Shown here: one piece after another, positions 51,712 through 58,907 of the stretch
How the letters are laid out: each line of letters opens with the position of its first letter
Position numbering within the stretch: the stretch's first letter is position 1
Assembly (NCBI RefSeq): GCF_001428005.1
Contig: NZ_LMSB01000019.1
Coordinates: 1,019 to 59,925, forward strand
DNA: 58,907 nt
Source: Arthrobacter sp. Soil736
GTDB lineage: Bacteria; Actinomycetota; Actinomycetes; Actinomycetales; Micrococcaceae
Direction: 5' to 3'
Notes under the pieces: model-generated
Database searches by the model: none
Seen by the model: the letters and a program-made list of their open reading frames with translations, nothing else
What the model was told of the DNA's origin: nothing
Position numbers and translations under genes: made by a program

Positions 51712-54700
51712 TCAGCCGTCCGCGGACCGGCGGGCCGGCAGCGGCTCCGGGCGCAGCCGGCGGTAGCCTTCGCGGGCCGGCGGCCGGTCTGTGGGAAGCT
51801 CCTGGACCATTTCCTTCAGGGCGCCGATTCCGTATTCCAGCTGCGGGTCGCGTCCTGCCGCATAGGCGTGCGGCGGGAACGTCACTTCGATGTCCGGTGC
51901 AACACCGTAGTTCTCGACGCTCCAGCCCACGCCGCCGGCGAACCAGGTCGCGTAGCGCGGCTGGGTCACCCCGGTGCCGTCCGCCAGCGTAAAGCGGCTG
52001 TCGATGCCGACCACTCCGCCCCAGGTGCGCGTCCCGATCACCGGGCCGATCCCGCGGAGCTTCGACACCTGGGTGATGATGTCGCCATCGGAACCGGCGA
52101 ATTCGTCGGCCAGGATAATGACCGGCCCGCGCGGTGCGTGGTGCGGGTAGGTCCGCGGCTTCTCGCCGCGCGGCATGCTCCAGCCCGTCACCTTGCGGCC
52201 GATCAGCTCTGCCACGAGCTGGGAGGTGTGCCCGCCGCGGTTGCGCCGCACGTCAACGATCAGCCCGTCCAGCGCCGTTTCGGTGTCCAGGTCGCGGTGG
52301 AGCTGCGCCCAGCCGTTGGCCATCATGTCGGGGACGTGCAGATAGCCGAAGCTTCCGCCTGACGCTTCGCGGACGGTGCGCCGGTTCGCGGCCACCCAGT
52401 CCTGGTACCGGAGCCGCTCTTCGTCCTTGATCGGAACGACGGCAATGCGGCGCTGGGCTCCTGCTGCCGGGCCGTGACCGGCTCCGTTGCGGATGGTGAG
52501 TTCCACCGCGCGGCCGGCGGCGCCGACCAGCTGCATGGCTGGCGTGAGCGTTTCCGTCAGCCGCACGCCGTCGATCGCGAGCAGGACGTCGCCCGCTTTG
52601 GCGTCGGCTCCCGGGCGGGTCAGGGGCGACGTGGCCAGCGGGTCCGAGGATTCACCGGCAAGGATACGGACAATTTCCCAGCCCTCCCCCGTGAACGCCA
52701 GGTCGGCGCCAAGGCGTCCCTGGCCGTTGCTGCCGTTCTCAGTCACGGCAGCCGGCCGGACGTAGGCATGGGAGGTGCCGAGTTCGCCGTGAAGCTCCCA
52801 CAGCAGGTCCACGAGGTCGTCGTGCGAACCGAGCCTGCCGACCAGCGGCCGGTAGCGCTTGTGGATTGAAGCCCAGTCCTGGCCGGCCATGTCCTCGGTC
52901 CAGAAGAAATCGCGCTGCAGCCGCCATGCCTCGTCGAAGGCCTGGCCCCAGACGCTGAGGGGGTCCATCAGCACGCGGATCCGTGTCAGGTCCACCTTGA
53001 CCAGCTGGCCGGACTCCTCGTCAGCTTTCGCGTCAGAGGGCACCACACGGACCTGCTTGTCGTGGACCAGCACCACTTTACTGCCGTCACCGGAGACGCT
53101 GTAGCTGTCGAGCGCCTCAACGATGGTGGCGGTCTTGCGCTTGGCCAGATCGAACCTGACCAGGCCAGGTGCCGCGTTCTTGTCCTCGAGGCTTGCCCTG
53201 CCGTCGCCCGTGACACCGGCGAGGGGGCTGTCCAGCCACAGCAAGGCGCCTTCGGCAGCCGTCAATGACGAGTAGTTGCCCTGCGGCACAGGCACGCTGA
53301 TGACGCGATGGGACAGGCCGTCGGCATCCACCCTCACCGCAGCGGGCTTCCCGGGCTGCTCTTCTGCGCTGGCGGGTGCGGCAGCCGCCTCAACGGACAG
53401 GTCCACGCTGGGGCCGAACGGCGATGCTGTCTCCGCCGCCAGCGCCACCAGGTAGGGCTTGATGGGACTGGGGAAGGACAGGTCAAAGGAATGTCCGTCG
53501 TACACGGGATCAAAACTGCGGTTGGACAGGAAGGCGAGGAACTTTCCGTCCCGCGTGAACGACGGCGACTCGTCACGGAAGCGGCCGTCGGTCACCTCGA
53601 CGATCCCGGACTGTCCGCCGGTGACAGGGACCCCGCCGGTGACAGGGACGAGGCGCAGGCGGCTGCGTGAACCGAACGACGTCACGGGTTCCGACCACGC
53701 CAGCCAGGCGGAGTCCGGCGACCAGCACAGGTCCTCGATGCTGCCTTCGCCGATGCTCGTCACGGCGGTGATGGTTCCGTCGCGGGTGTCTGCCAGGAAA
53801 ACGTCGCCGAAGGCCGTGCCGACCGCCACCCAGCGGCCGTCGGGGCTCGTCTCCATGGCGCTGGCCCGGGACGGCTTCGGGAAGGAGATCTTCAGCGACA
53901 CCGGGCCCGCCGGTGACGGTTCCCCTGCCGTGCCCGCCGACGGGCCGGCCTGGTCTTCCGCCTCGGCGGGAGCGACGTCCGCCGTCGAATCATCAGCCAC
54001 CGCCAGCCCGGTGCCGTGGCCCACAAGCCCGGCCGCAGACACGGGCAGTGGCAGGGACACTCCGGAGGACGCGCGTTCCTGCTGCGCCGTGTCAGGTTCC
54101 GCCGGAGAAACCGGCGCCTCTGCCTGCACTTCCAGCTGCGGGGCAATCTCCTTGATGAAGAGGGCCTCGTCGCCTTCAAGATCGGCGACGTAGGCGATGC
54201 GGCCGTCCGTCAGGGGACGCGGAAGCCGGGCGCGGACGCCGGGAGTGGCTTCGACCACGCGGGACGGCCCGTCCTTGTGCCGCAGCCAGTGCACGGTGCC
54301 GTGGGCCTCGACGGCGCTGGCGGCTCCGGTGCTGTCCGGGCGGACGTCGCCGAGGTGCTTGGCAGCCTTGAGCATGGCGGGACGCCGGCCCTGCGAGGCG
54401 GACCCGAGCATTATTTCCAGCCGGACGGCCTCGGATGCCAGCTCAGGCAGGATCCACAGCTCGCCGGCGGATTCGAAAATGACCCGCTTGCCGTCCGTGG
54501 ACGCGTGGCGCACGTAGAAGTCTTCGTGGTCAGTGTGGCGCCGGAGGTCTGCGCCGCCCGGCAGCACCGAATAGAGGTTGCCGTAGCCTTCGTGGTCCGA
54601 AAGGAATGCGATCCGCCCGTCGACCCACATGGGGTCGGCCAGGTTGCCGTCAAGGTCCGGCATCAGCCGTTCAAACTCGCCGTTGCCGTCGGCGTCGATC

Positions 54701-55224
54701 CACAGCTTCCCGGCAGTGCCGCCGCGGTAGCGCTTCCACCAGGCCGGTTCGCGGGACAGGACGCTGCCCACGACCACCGGCTTTTCATCTCCGACTTCGG
54801 GTCCGAAGGCCACCGATTCAACCGGCCCGAACGGGAGTTCCTCGGCCCAGCCGCCGTCGGTGGACAGCCGGTAGGCATGCGTGTGGCGGCCTTCCGCCTG
54901 CCGGAACGCGCTGGTGACCACGATGTCTCCCGCCGGCGTGAAGCCCTTTACCCTCGTGGTGCTGTGGCCAAAGAAGGTCAGCTGGCGGTATCCGCCGCCG
55001 TCGACGTCGGCGATGACAACTTCCGGCGCCGTTCCCTGCACGACCGTCCAGACCAGCCGCTTGCCGTCCGGGGTGAACCGGGGGTTGCGGGCCGGCAGCT
55101 GAAGCGAGGAGACGCGCCAGGCGCGGCCGCCGTCGAGCGGCGCGATCCAGACGTCGTCCTCGGCCACAAACGTGACCAGATCGCCGTGAACATGCGGGAA
55201 TCGGAAGTAGCTCGAAGAGGTCAT
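51712..55224 (-). CDS. Tricorn-type S41 family peptidase
   Basis: A 1170-residue relative of archaeal tricorn protease, which cuts peptides released by the proteasome. The N-terminal 700 residues contain beta-propeller repeats (RFTPDGKRLVW, SPDSAWLAWSEP). The PDZ-like part lies near 870-960, and the C-terminal S41 core has His in ELGTSHAYV, nucleophile Ser1045 in EFAGSDGDI, and Glu1104 in SVENYGVAPDIEV, corresponding to tricorn His746, Ser965 and Glu1023. It is somewhat longer than tricorn (1071) because of Ala/Pro/Glu-rich inserts. A TATGAT box sits six bases before ATG. No signal peptide, so cytosolic. A PAC2 protein encoded in this window also suggests peptide turnover, with leucyl aminopeptidase as a further step. 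Confidence 0.95.
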   Translation of the reverse strand: MTSSSYFRFPHVHGDLVTFVAEDDVWIAPLDGGRAWRVSSLQLPARNPRFTPDGKRLVWTVVQGTAPEVVIADVDGGGYRQLTFFGHSTTRVKGFTPAGDIVVTSAFRQAEGRHTHAYRLSTDGGWAEELPFGPVESVAFGPEVGDEKPVVVGSVLSREPAWWKRYRGGTAGKLWIDADGNGEFERLMPDLDGNLADPMWVDGRIAFLSDHEGYGNLYSVLPGGADLRRHTDHEDFYVRHASTDGKRVIFESAGELWILPELASEAVRLEIMLGSASQGRRPAMLKAAKHLGDVRPDSTGAASAVEAHGTVHWLRHKDGPSRVVEATPGVRARLPRPLTDGRIAYVADLEGDEALFIKEIAPQLEVQAEAPVSPAEPDTAQQERASSGVSLPLPVSAAGLVGHGTGLAVADDSTADVAPAEAEDQAGPSAGTAGEPSPAGPVSLKISFPKPSRASAMETSPDGRWVAVGTAFGDVFLADTRDGTITAVTSIGEGSIEDLCWSPDSAWLAWSEPVTSFGSRSRLRLVPVTGGVPVTGGQSGIVEVTDGRFRDESPSFTRDGKFLAFLSNRSFDPVYDGHSFDLSFPSPIKPYLVALAAETASPFGPSVDLSVEAAAAPASAEEQPGKPAAVRVDADGLSHRVISVPVPQGNYSSLTAAEGALLWLDSPLAGVTGDGRASLEDKNAAPGLVRFDLAKRKTATIVEALDSYSVSGDGSKVVLVHDKQVRVVPSDAKADEESGQLVKVDLTRIRVLMDPLSVWGQAFDEAWRLQRDFFWTEDMAGQDWASIHKRYRPLVGRLGSHDDLVDLLWELHGELGTSHAYVRPAAVTENGSNGQGRLGADLAFTGEGWEIVRILAGESSDPLATSPLTRPGADAKAGDVLLAIDGVRLTETLTPAMQLVGAAGRAVELTIRNGAGHGPAAGAQRRIAVVPIKDEERLRYQDWVAANRRTVREASGGSFGYLHVPDMMANGWAQLHRDLDTETALDGLIVDVRRNRGGHTSQLVAELIGRKVTGWSMPRGEKPRTYPHHAPRGPVIILADEFAGSDGDIITQVSKLRGIGPVIGTRTWGGVVGIDSRFTLADGTGVTQPRYATWFAGGVGWSVENYGVAPDIEVTFPPHAYAAGRDPQLEYGIGALKEMVQELPTDRPPAREGYRRLRPEPLPARRSADG

Positions 55225-55230
55225 CGTACG

Positions 55231-55236
55231 ATCATA
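55231..55236 (-). promoter_or_regulatory. Candidate leaderless -10 box of the tricorn-type gene
   Basis: TATGAT on the minus strand, six bases before the ATG and a near-consensus -10. A TTGAC motif just upstream is too close to be its -35. Confidence 0.55.
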
Positions 55237-55298
55237 GTCAAAGTCAACAGAGGCTTCCGGGAGGTGCCGTCCCGTGCCGGGACATGGTGAGATGGATC

Positions 55299-56192
55299 AT
55301 GCGAATCGTCATGGCCGGCTCCTCGGGGCTCATCGGATCCGATCTCTCCTCCCGCCTCATCTCGGACGGACATGAGGTCACCCGGCTGGTCCGGAGGCCG
55401 CCCAAGTCCGCGGCCGAGGTCCGGTGGGATCCGGCCGCCGGCGGCCTTGACCCGGCCTGCCTTGAGGGTGCCGACGCCGTCATCAACCTTTGCGGGGCCG
55501 GCATCGGCGACAGGCCGTGGACGCGCCGCCGGATCGACGAACTTTTCCGCTCACGGCTCGATCCCACCCGCACGCTCGCGGCCGCCATGCGCCACCTCGA
55601 CGCTCCGCCGAAGGTCTTTATCAGCCAGTCGGGCGCCGGGTATTACGGCGACGCCGGCCAGGACTTTGTCACGGAGGAGTCACCCGCCGGTGCCGGCATC
55701 ATGGCACGGATCTGCGTTGAGTGGGAGGCCGCGGCCCGAGAGGCGCCGCCGGGCGTCCGGGTGGTGACGCCGCGCTCGGCCGTGGTGCTGAGCAGGTCCG
55801 GCGGGGCGCTGGGACGGCTCCTGCCGCTGCTGCGGGCGGGCGTTGGCGGACCCCTCGGCAACGGCCGTCAGTATTGGCCGTGGATCACGCTTCCGGACAT
55901 TTCCTCCGCCTTCGCTTTCCTCCTGACGTCCGGCCTCTCCGGCCCGGTCAACGTCTCAGCGCCGCAAGCCGCGGATGTTAATACGCTAGTGGCGGAGCTC
56001 GCCGCGGCGCTGCACCGGCCTGCACTGCTCCGCGCGCCGGCACCCGCGCTGCGGCTGGTCATGGGCAAGCTGGCTGACGAACTCCTGCTCTCCAGCCAGC
56101 GGATGGAGCCCGCGCTGCTGCAGGGCGACGGGTTCACCTGGCAGCATCCTTCGCTCCGGGTTGCCGCCCGCTGGGTGGCCGGCGGCTCCTGA
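55299..56192 (+). CDS. TIGR01777 family NAD(P)-binding oxidoreductase (YfcH-like epimerase)
   Basis: A 297-residue short-chain dehydrogenase-like protein. The nucleotide loop is IVMAGSSGLIGSDLSSRL and the family signatures are INLCGAGIGDRPWTRRRI, FISQSGAGYYGDAGQDFVTE and NGRQYWPWITLPDI. The reaction is not established. The C-terminal 50 residues form the DUF1731-like end (LHRPALLRAPAPALRLVMG). I start at the Met directly before the nucleotide loop (55299); Met at 55284 is possible. In M. tuberculosis a relative (Rv2216) lies between dlaT and lipB, matching this neighbourhood. Confidence 0.93.
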   Translation: MRIVMAGSSGLIGSDLSSRLISDGHEVTRLVRRPPKSAAEVRWDPAAGGLDPACLEGADAVINLCGAGIGDRPWTRRRIDELFRSRLDPTRTLAAAMRHLDAPPKVFISQSGAGYYGDAGQDFVTEESPAGAGIMARICVEWEAAAREAPPGVRVVTPRSAVVLSRSGGALGRLLPLLRAGVGGPLGNGRQYWPWITLPDISSAFAFLLTSGLSGPVNVSAPQAADVNTLVAELAAALHRPALLRAPAPALRLVMGKLADELLLSSQRMEPALLQGDGFTWQHPSLRVAARWVAGGS

Positions 56193-56217
56193 CCGCAGGT
56201 CCGCCGTCATCCCGCCA

Positions 56218-57909
56218 TCATCGCGCCGGCAGGATGTCGGCAATCCGCCAGGCACCGTTCACGGGCATGAGGACCAGGCGGAGCTCAAGCCCGGGCTGCG
56301 GGCCGCTGGCGGCAACCACCGTACCGTTGGCCAGCCGTTCCTCGTATCCGGACGTTGCTGACGTCACCGCGACCACCGCTCGCGCCCGCGTGCTTTCCGG
56401 CAGGGTCCGGACCGAGGTGAGGCTCATGGTGAACCCGGCCAGGACGCTTCCGGAATCCTGCAGCCGTGCGCTGATCTTGCTGTCGGCCTGCGCCGCCGGC
56501 GAGTTGGGTGCATTGATCTCGGCAAGCAGCTCCGACTTTCCCTCCCTGAAGGCCATCGAGCGCAGCCAGGCCAGTCCCCTGACAGCTTCAGCGGGATTTC
56601 CCGCCCGAAGCTGGTTCCGCACGGCGTCCGGAACTGTTCCCGATCCCGGAGCGGGCCCGGGGGCCGGGGCTGCCGAAGCGGTCTGGGCCACGGATGGACG
56701 GCCCGTCTGGCTTCCCATCAAATCGTGCGACGACTGCGCCCACGGCACCAGCAGGAACGCTCCGGCAATGGCCGGCGCCGTGAGAATGCCGGCTATGGCT
56801 GCTGTGCGACGACGGCGCTGTGGGCTGAGGGTTACGGCCCTCCGGGAGGGGCGGTGCTGACTGTCCGCCGCTAACCGCCTGGCATGGCGGGGCGGCGCGG
56901 CGGCGTGGCCACCGCCGCGTCGCTTCCCGACCGCCAGAATCAACGGGGAAGTGGACAGCCGCCTCCCCCAGGCCCGGACCCGTTCCCGGTGCGGGCCGCC
57001 GGACGGCATGTCCTGCCGGCGCGTCAGGAGTTCGGGCAGAACTGTCGCGTGCACGGAGCGGGACAGGTCCACGGGGGTTGCGCGGGCGCTGCGGTAGACG
57101 GCCGTGGCCAGCTCAGCGGCGGCCGGCCGCCGTCGTCGGTCTTCGCTCAGGCCTGCCTCCAGGGCCGCGGCCAGTTCAGCCGGAACATCCGGAACGAGCA
57201 CCGAAAGCGGGGGCCTGTCGGCCGCCGGCAGGGGCGGCTCGCCCGTCAGGCAGTACCAGCCCAGCGCTGCCGCAGCGTAGACATCGCGCTCGGGCTGGAG
57301 CCCTGCCCGGACGGCATCCACCGGAGCAGGATCCGTGAAGCCCTCAGTTCCAAGGTTCGGAACACCGGAGGGATCCCCCACCATCCGTGCCACGCCGAGG
57401 TCAGCGAGCAGCGGCTTGCCGTGCGCGGAAAACAGCACGTTTCCGGGAGAGACGTCGGAATGGGTGAATCCCCTGCCGTGGAGGTAGCCGAGAACCTGCG
57501 CGATGGGCGTCAGGACGGTCACCGTCTCGCCGACGCTGAGCCTGCCGCGGGCGCGGATGAGCTGGCCCAGTGAACCGCCGGGCGCATAGTCCATGAGCAG
57601 CCCCAACCCGTTGCCTCCGGGTTCGCCGATCCGAACGACGTCGCGGGCCTTAACCAGATGCTCATGATCAAGGACAGACAGGATCAGGATCTCCCGGCGG
57701 AGGTCGCCCTCAAGAACTCCGCCTGTCCAGGCGGCAGGACTGCCCGCGCCTGCGCCCAGGCACTTCAGAGCCAGCATCCGTCCGGTTGCTTCCTCGGTCA
57801 CCAGCCAGACCCCGGCGCTCCCGCCACGTCCCAGCCAGCGGCAGACCTGGAAGCCCGGAACCGCCGGTTCGCCTTCGGAACGCTCCGTATCCTCCCCCAC
57901 CTCGTCCAT
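56218..57909 (-). CDS. Membrane-anchored Ser/Thr protein kinase with atypical motifs
   Basis: A 563-residue kinase. Catalytic domain about 20-275: glycine loop LGRGGSAGVWLV, Lys49 in LALKCLG, catalytic loop FTHSDVSPGNVLF (His150-Ser-Asp152, Asn157) and DLG (Asp170). The usual HRD Arg is Ser, and DFG is DLG. The catalytic Lys, both Asp and the Asn are kept, so activity is possible. A basic stretch leads to one transmembrane helix (369-391) and an extracytoplasmic region of about 170 residues with no PASTA repeats, rich in Ala/Pro near its start. The ligand and targets are unknown. Convergent with the TIGR01777 gene, 25 bases apart; divergent from lipB. Confidence 0.93.
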   Translation of the reverse strand: MDEVGEDTERSEGEPAVPGFQVCRWLGRGGSAGVWLVTEEATGRMLALKCLGAGAGSPAAWTGGVLEGDLRREILILSVLDHEHLVKARDVVRIGEPGGNGLGLLMDYAPGGSLGQLIRARGRLSVGETVTVLTPIAQVLGYLHGRGFTHSDVSPGNVLFSAHGKPLLADLGVARMVGDPSGVPNLGTEGFTDPAPVDAVRAGLQPERDVYAAAALGWYCLTGEPPLPAADRPPLSVLVPDVPAELAAALEAGLSEDRRRRPAAAELATAVYRSARATPVDLSRSVHATVLPELLTRRQDMPSGGPHRERVRAWGRRLSTSPLILAVGKRRGGGHAAAPPRHARRLAADSQHRPSRRAVTLSPQRRRRTAAIAGILTAPAIAGAFLLVPWAQSSHDLMGSQTGRPSVAQTASAAPAPGPAPGSGTVPDAVRNQLRAGNPAEAVRGLAWLRSMAFREGKSELLAEINAPNSPAAQADSKISARLQDSGSVLAGFTMSLTSVRTLPESTRARAVVAVTSATSGYEERLANGTVVAASGPQPGLELRLVLMPVNGAWRIADILPAR

Positions 57910-58034
57910 GGCTTAAGGATTACCGGAAACGGAAGCATCCTGCAGAAGTTATCCACAGGCGACGCAGGAGCGCGGAGGGCCCGCAGCCGAATGAGAGCTT
58001 GGGCACAGTATCGGGCAGGATTGCGCCCGGGGTC

Positions 58035-58040
58035 TAAGCT
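58035..58040 (+). promoter_or_regulatory. Candidate leaderless -10 box of lipB
   Basis: TAAGCT, seven bases before the ATG at 58048, fits TAnnnT-N7-ATG. No Shine-Dalgarno. A lipB-lipA transcript could begin here. Confidence 0.5.
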
Positions 58041-58047
58041 GGATGCC

Positions 58048-58716
58048 ATGACTCTTGAGTTCACACAGCTGGGTCTCGCCCCTGAATTCGTGGATTACAC
58101 GCATGCCTGGGATCTCCAGCGCGAAATCCACGAGAACGTCCTGGCCGGCAAGGCCCCCAGCACAGTACTCCTGCTCGAACACGCTGCCGTTTACACCGCA
58201 GGTAAACGCACGGAGGACCATGAGCGCCCCTTCGACGGCACCCCGGTGGTGGCGGTGGACCGCGGCGGCAAGCTTACGTGGCACGGCCCCGGCCAGCTCG
58301 TGGGCTACCCCATCATCAAGCTGAAGAACAAAGCCGGAATCCGGGACTACGTCGAACGGCTGGAGGCCGTGATCATCGCTGTCCTCGCCGATTACGGCAT
58401 CACCGCTGTCCGGATCAAGGGCCGCGCAGGTGTCTGGATCGCCGAGGATGACCAGGGTCCCGCCCGCAAGATCGCCGCCATCGGCATCCGGGTCAACGAG
58501 GGCGTGACCATGCATGGATTCGCCATCAACTGCAACAATGACCTGGCCCCGTACGGACAGATCATCGCCTGCGGAATCACCGATGCGGGCGTGACCACCA
58601 TCGCCCGGGAGACCGGCCGCGACGTCGCCCCGGCAGACCTCGTTTCGCGGATCGTCGAAGAACTGCGCAAGAATGAAGACGCCCTAGTTGCAACCCCCGA
58701 AGGAGCTCTACTGTGA
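58048..58716 (+). CDS. lipB: Lipoyl(octanoyl) transferase
   Basis: A 222-residue cytosolic enzyme that moves octanoate from acyl carrier protein to the lipoyl domains of E2 and related proteins. Motifs are [31 protein letters not shown], the lysine segment [11 protein letters not shown] and the catalytic cysteine in [11 protein letters not shown]. The frame is open upstream, but the Met here matches the family length and follows a leaderless promoter box. The stop overlaps lipA by four bases (GTGA), so the pair is coupled. The E2 substrate is encoded by sucB about 8 kb upstream. Confidence 0.97.
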   Translation: MTLEFTQLGLAPEFVDYTHAWDLQREIHENVLAGKAPSTVLLLEHAAVYTAGKRTEDHERPFDGTPVVAVDRGGKLTWHGPGQLVGYPIIKLKNKAGIRDYVERLEAVIIAVLADYGITAVRIKGRAGVWIAEDDQGPARKIAAIGIRVNEGVTMHGFAINCNNDLAPYGQIIACGITDAGVTTIARETGRDVAPADLVSRIVEELRKNEDALVATPEGALL

Positions 58717-58907
58717 CACTGGCACCAGAAGGCCGGAAGATGCTGCGCATCGAGCAGCGCAATGCGGCCACCCCGGTGGAGCGGAAGCCGGAATGGATCA
58801 AGGCCAAGGTCCAGATGGGCCCGGAGTTCGTCCAGCTCAAGAACCTGGTCAAGAAGGAGGGCCTCCACACCGTGTGTGAGGAGGCCGGCTGCCCCAACAT
58901 CTTCGAG
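58713..58907 (+). CDS. lipA: Lipoyl synthase, N-terminal part (cut by window edge)
   Basis: The first 65 codons of a radical-SAM enzyme that inserts two sulfur atoms into octanoyl groups on lipoyl domains. The visible part has [20 protein letters not shown], then [20 protein letters not shown], and the start of the auxiliary iron-sulfur motif [11 protein letters not shown]. The radical-SAM CxxxCxxC lies beyond the window. GTG start overlapping the lipB stop, with AAGGAG about seven bases upstream. Confidence 0.96.
   Translation, partial: MTLAPEGRKMLRIEQRNAATPVERKPEWIKAKVQMGPEFVQLKNLVKKEGLHTVCEEAGCPNIFE

Noticed and set aside
57658..58047. In-frame extension of lipB upstream
   Set aside because: It is antisense to the kinase start and adds 130 unrelated residues; the family starts at 58048.
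1..58907. tRNA, rRNA, phage or plasmid genes
   Set aside because: I looked for them by eye on both strands and saw no convincing candidate; a dedicated RNA gene search was not possible.

Overview
The window is a high-GC actinobacterial chromosome segment, most consistent with a member of the Micrococcaceae close to Arthrobacter or Pseudarthrobacter. This follows from protein content, gene order, GTG starts and leaderless promoters; it is inference, since no database search was possible. About 45 intact genes were found. No rRNA, tRNA, CRISPR array, transposase or phage gene was seen.

Layout. (1) 1-5.3 kb looks accessory: the tail of a zinc-type oxidoreductase, an alpha/beta hydrolase overlapping a gene with two EthD-like halves, a TetR regulator, a 0.4 kb non-coding stretch with a perfect 19-bp hairpin, a decayed 3-hydroxyisobutyryl-CoA hydrolase, and a two-gene unit of a HEPN/Ymh-family protein with a small partner. 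(2) 5.4-21 kb is conserved core: aconitase, a TRAM-type RNA methyltransferase coupled to a KimA-like potassium importer, the divergent ceoB-ceoC potassium regulators, DUF3159, an OB-fold protein, DUF3710, dut, DUF3093, DUF4193, sepH, thymidine kinase, an alkaline-phosphatase-fold protein and DUF5998. Much of this order resembles the Rv2689c-Rv2699c region of Mycobacterium tuberculosis (from memory). (3) 21-38 kb holds a GNAT/acyl-CoA-ligase protein, topoisomerase IV subunits parC and parE on opposite strands about 10 kb apart, a DinB-like protein, and the operon cydA-cydB-cydDC-GNAT. The cyd operon is divergent from a BlaI repressor and M56 protease pair. (4) 38-45 kb has a DUF7455 zinc protein, sigA, an AlkZ-like winged-helix protein, a DUF4192 protein, an MFS transporter and a PAC2 protein. 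(5) 45-58.9 kb has pepA, lpdA, the E2 gene sucB, a small membrane protein, OsmC, a tricorn-type protease, a TIGR01777 oxidoreductase, a Ser/Thr kinase, lipB and the start of lipA.

How the genes work together. lpdA and sucB encode the E3 and E2 of 2-oxoacid dehydrogenases, and lipB-lipA make the lipoyl cofactor E2 needs. KimA with CeoB/CeoC suggests a potassium uptake and sensing unit. CydAB with CydDC is a complete cytochrome bd oxidase and its assembly exporter. The clearest regulatory signal is three near-identical 17-bp palindromes between cydA and blaI. They suggest that a BlaI/M56 switch, best known from beta-lactam resistance, controls this oxidase.
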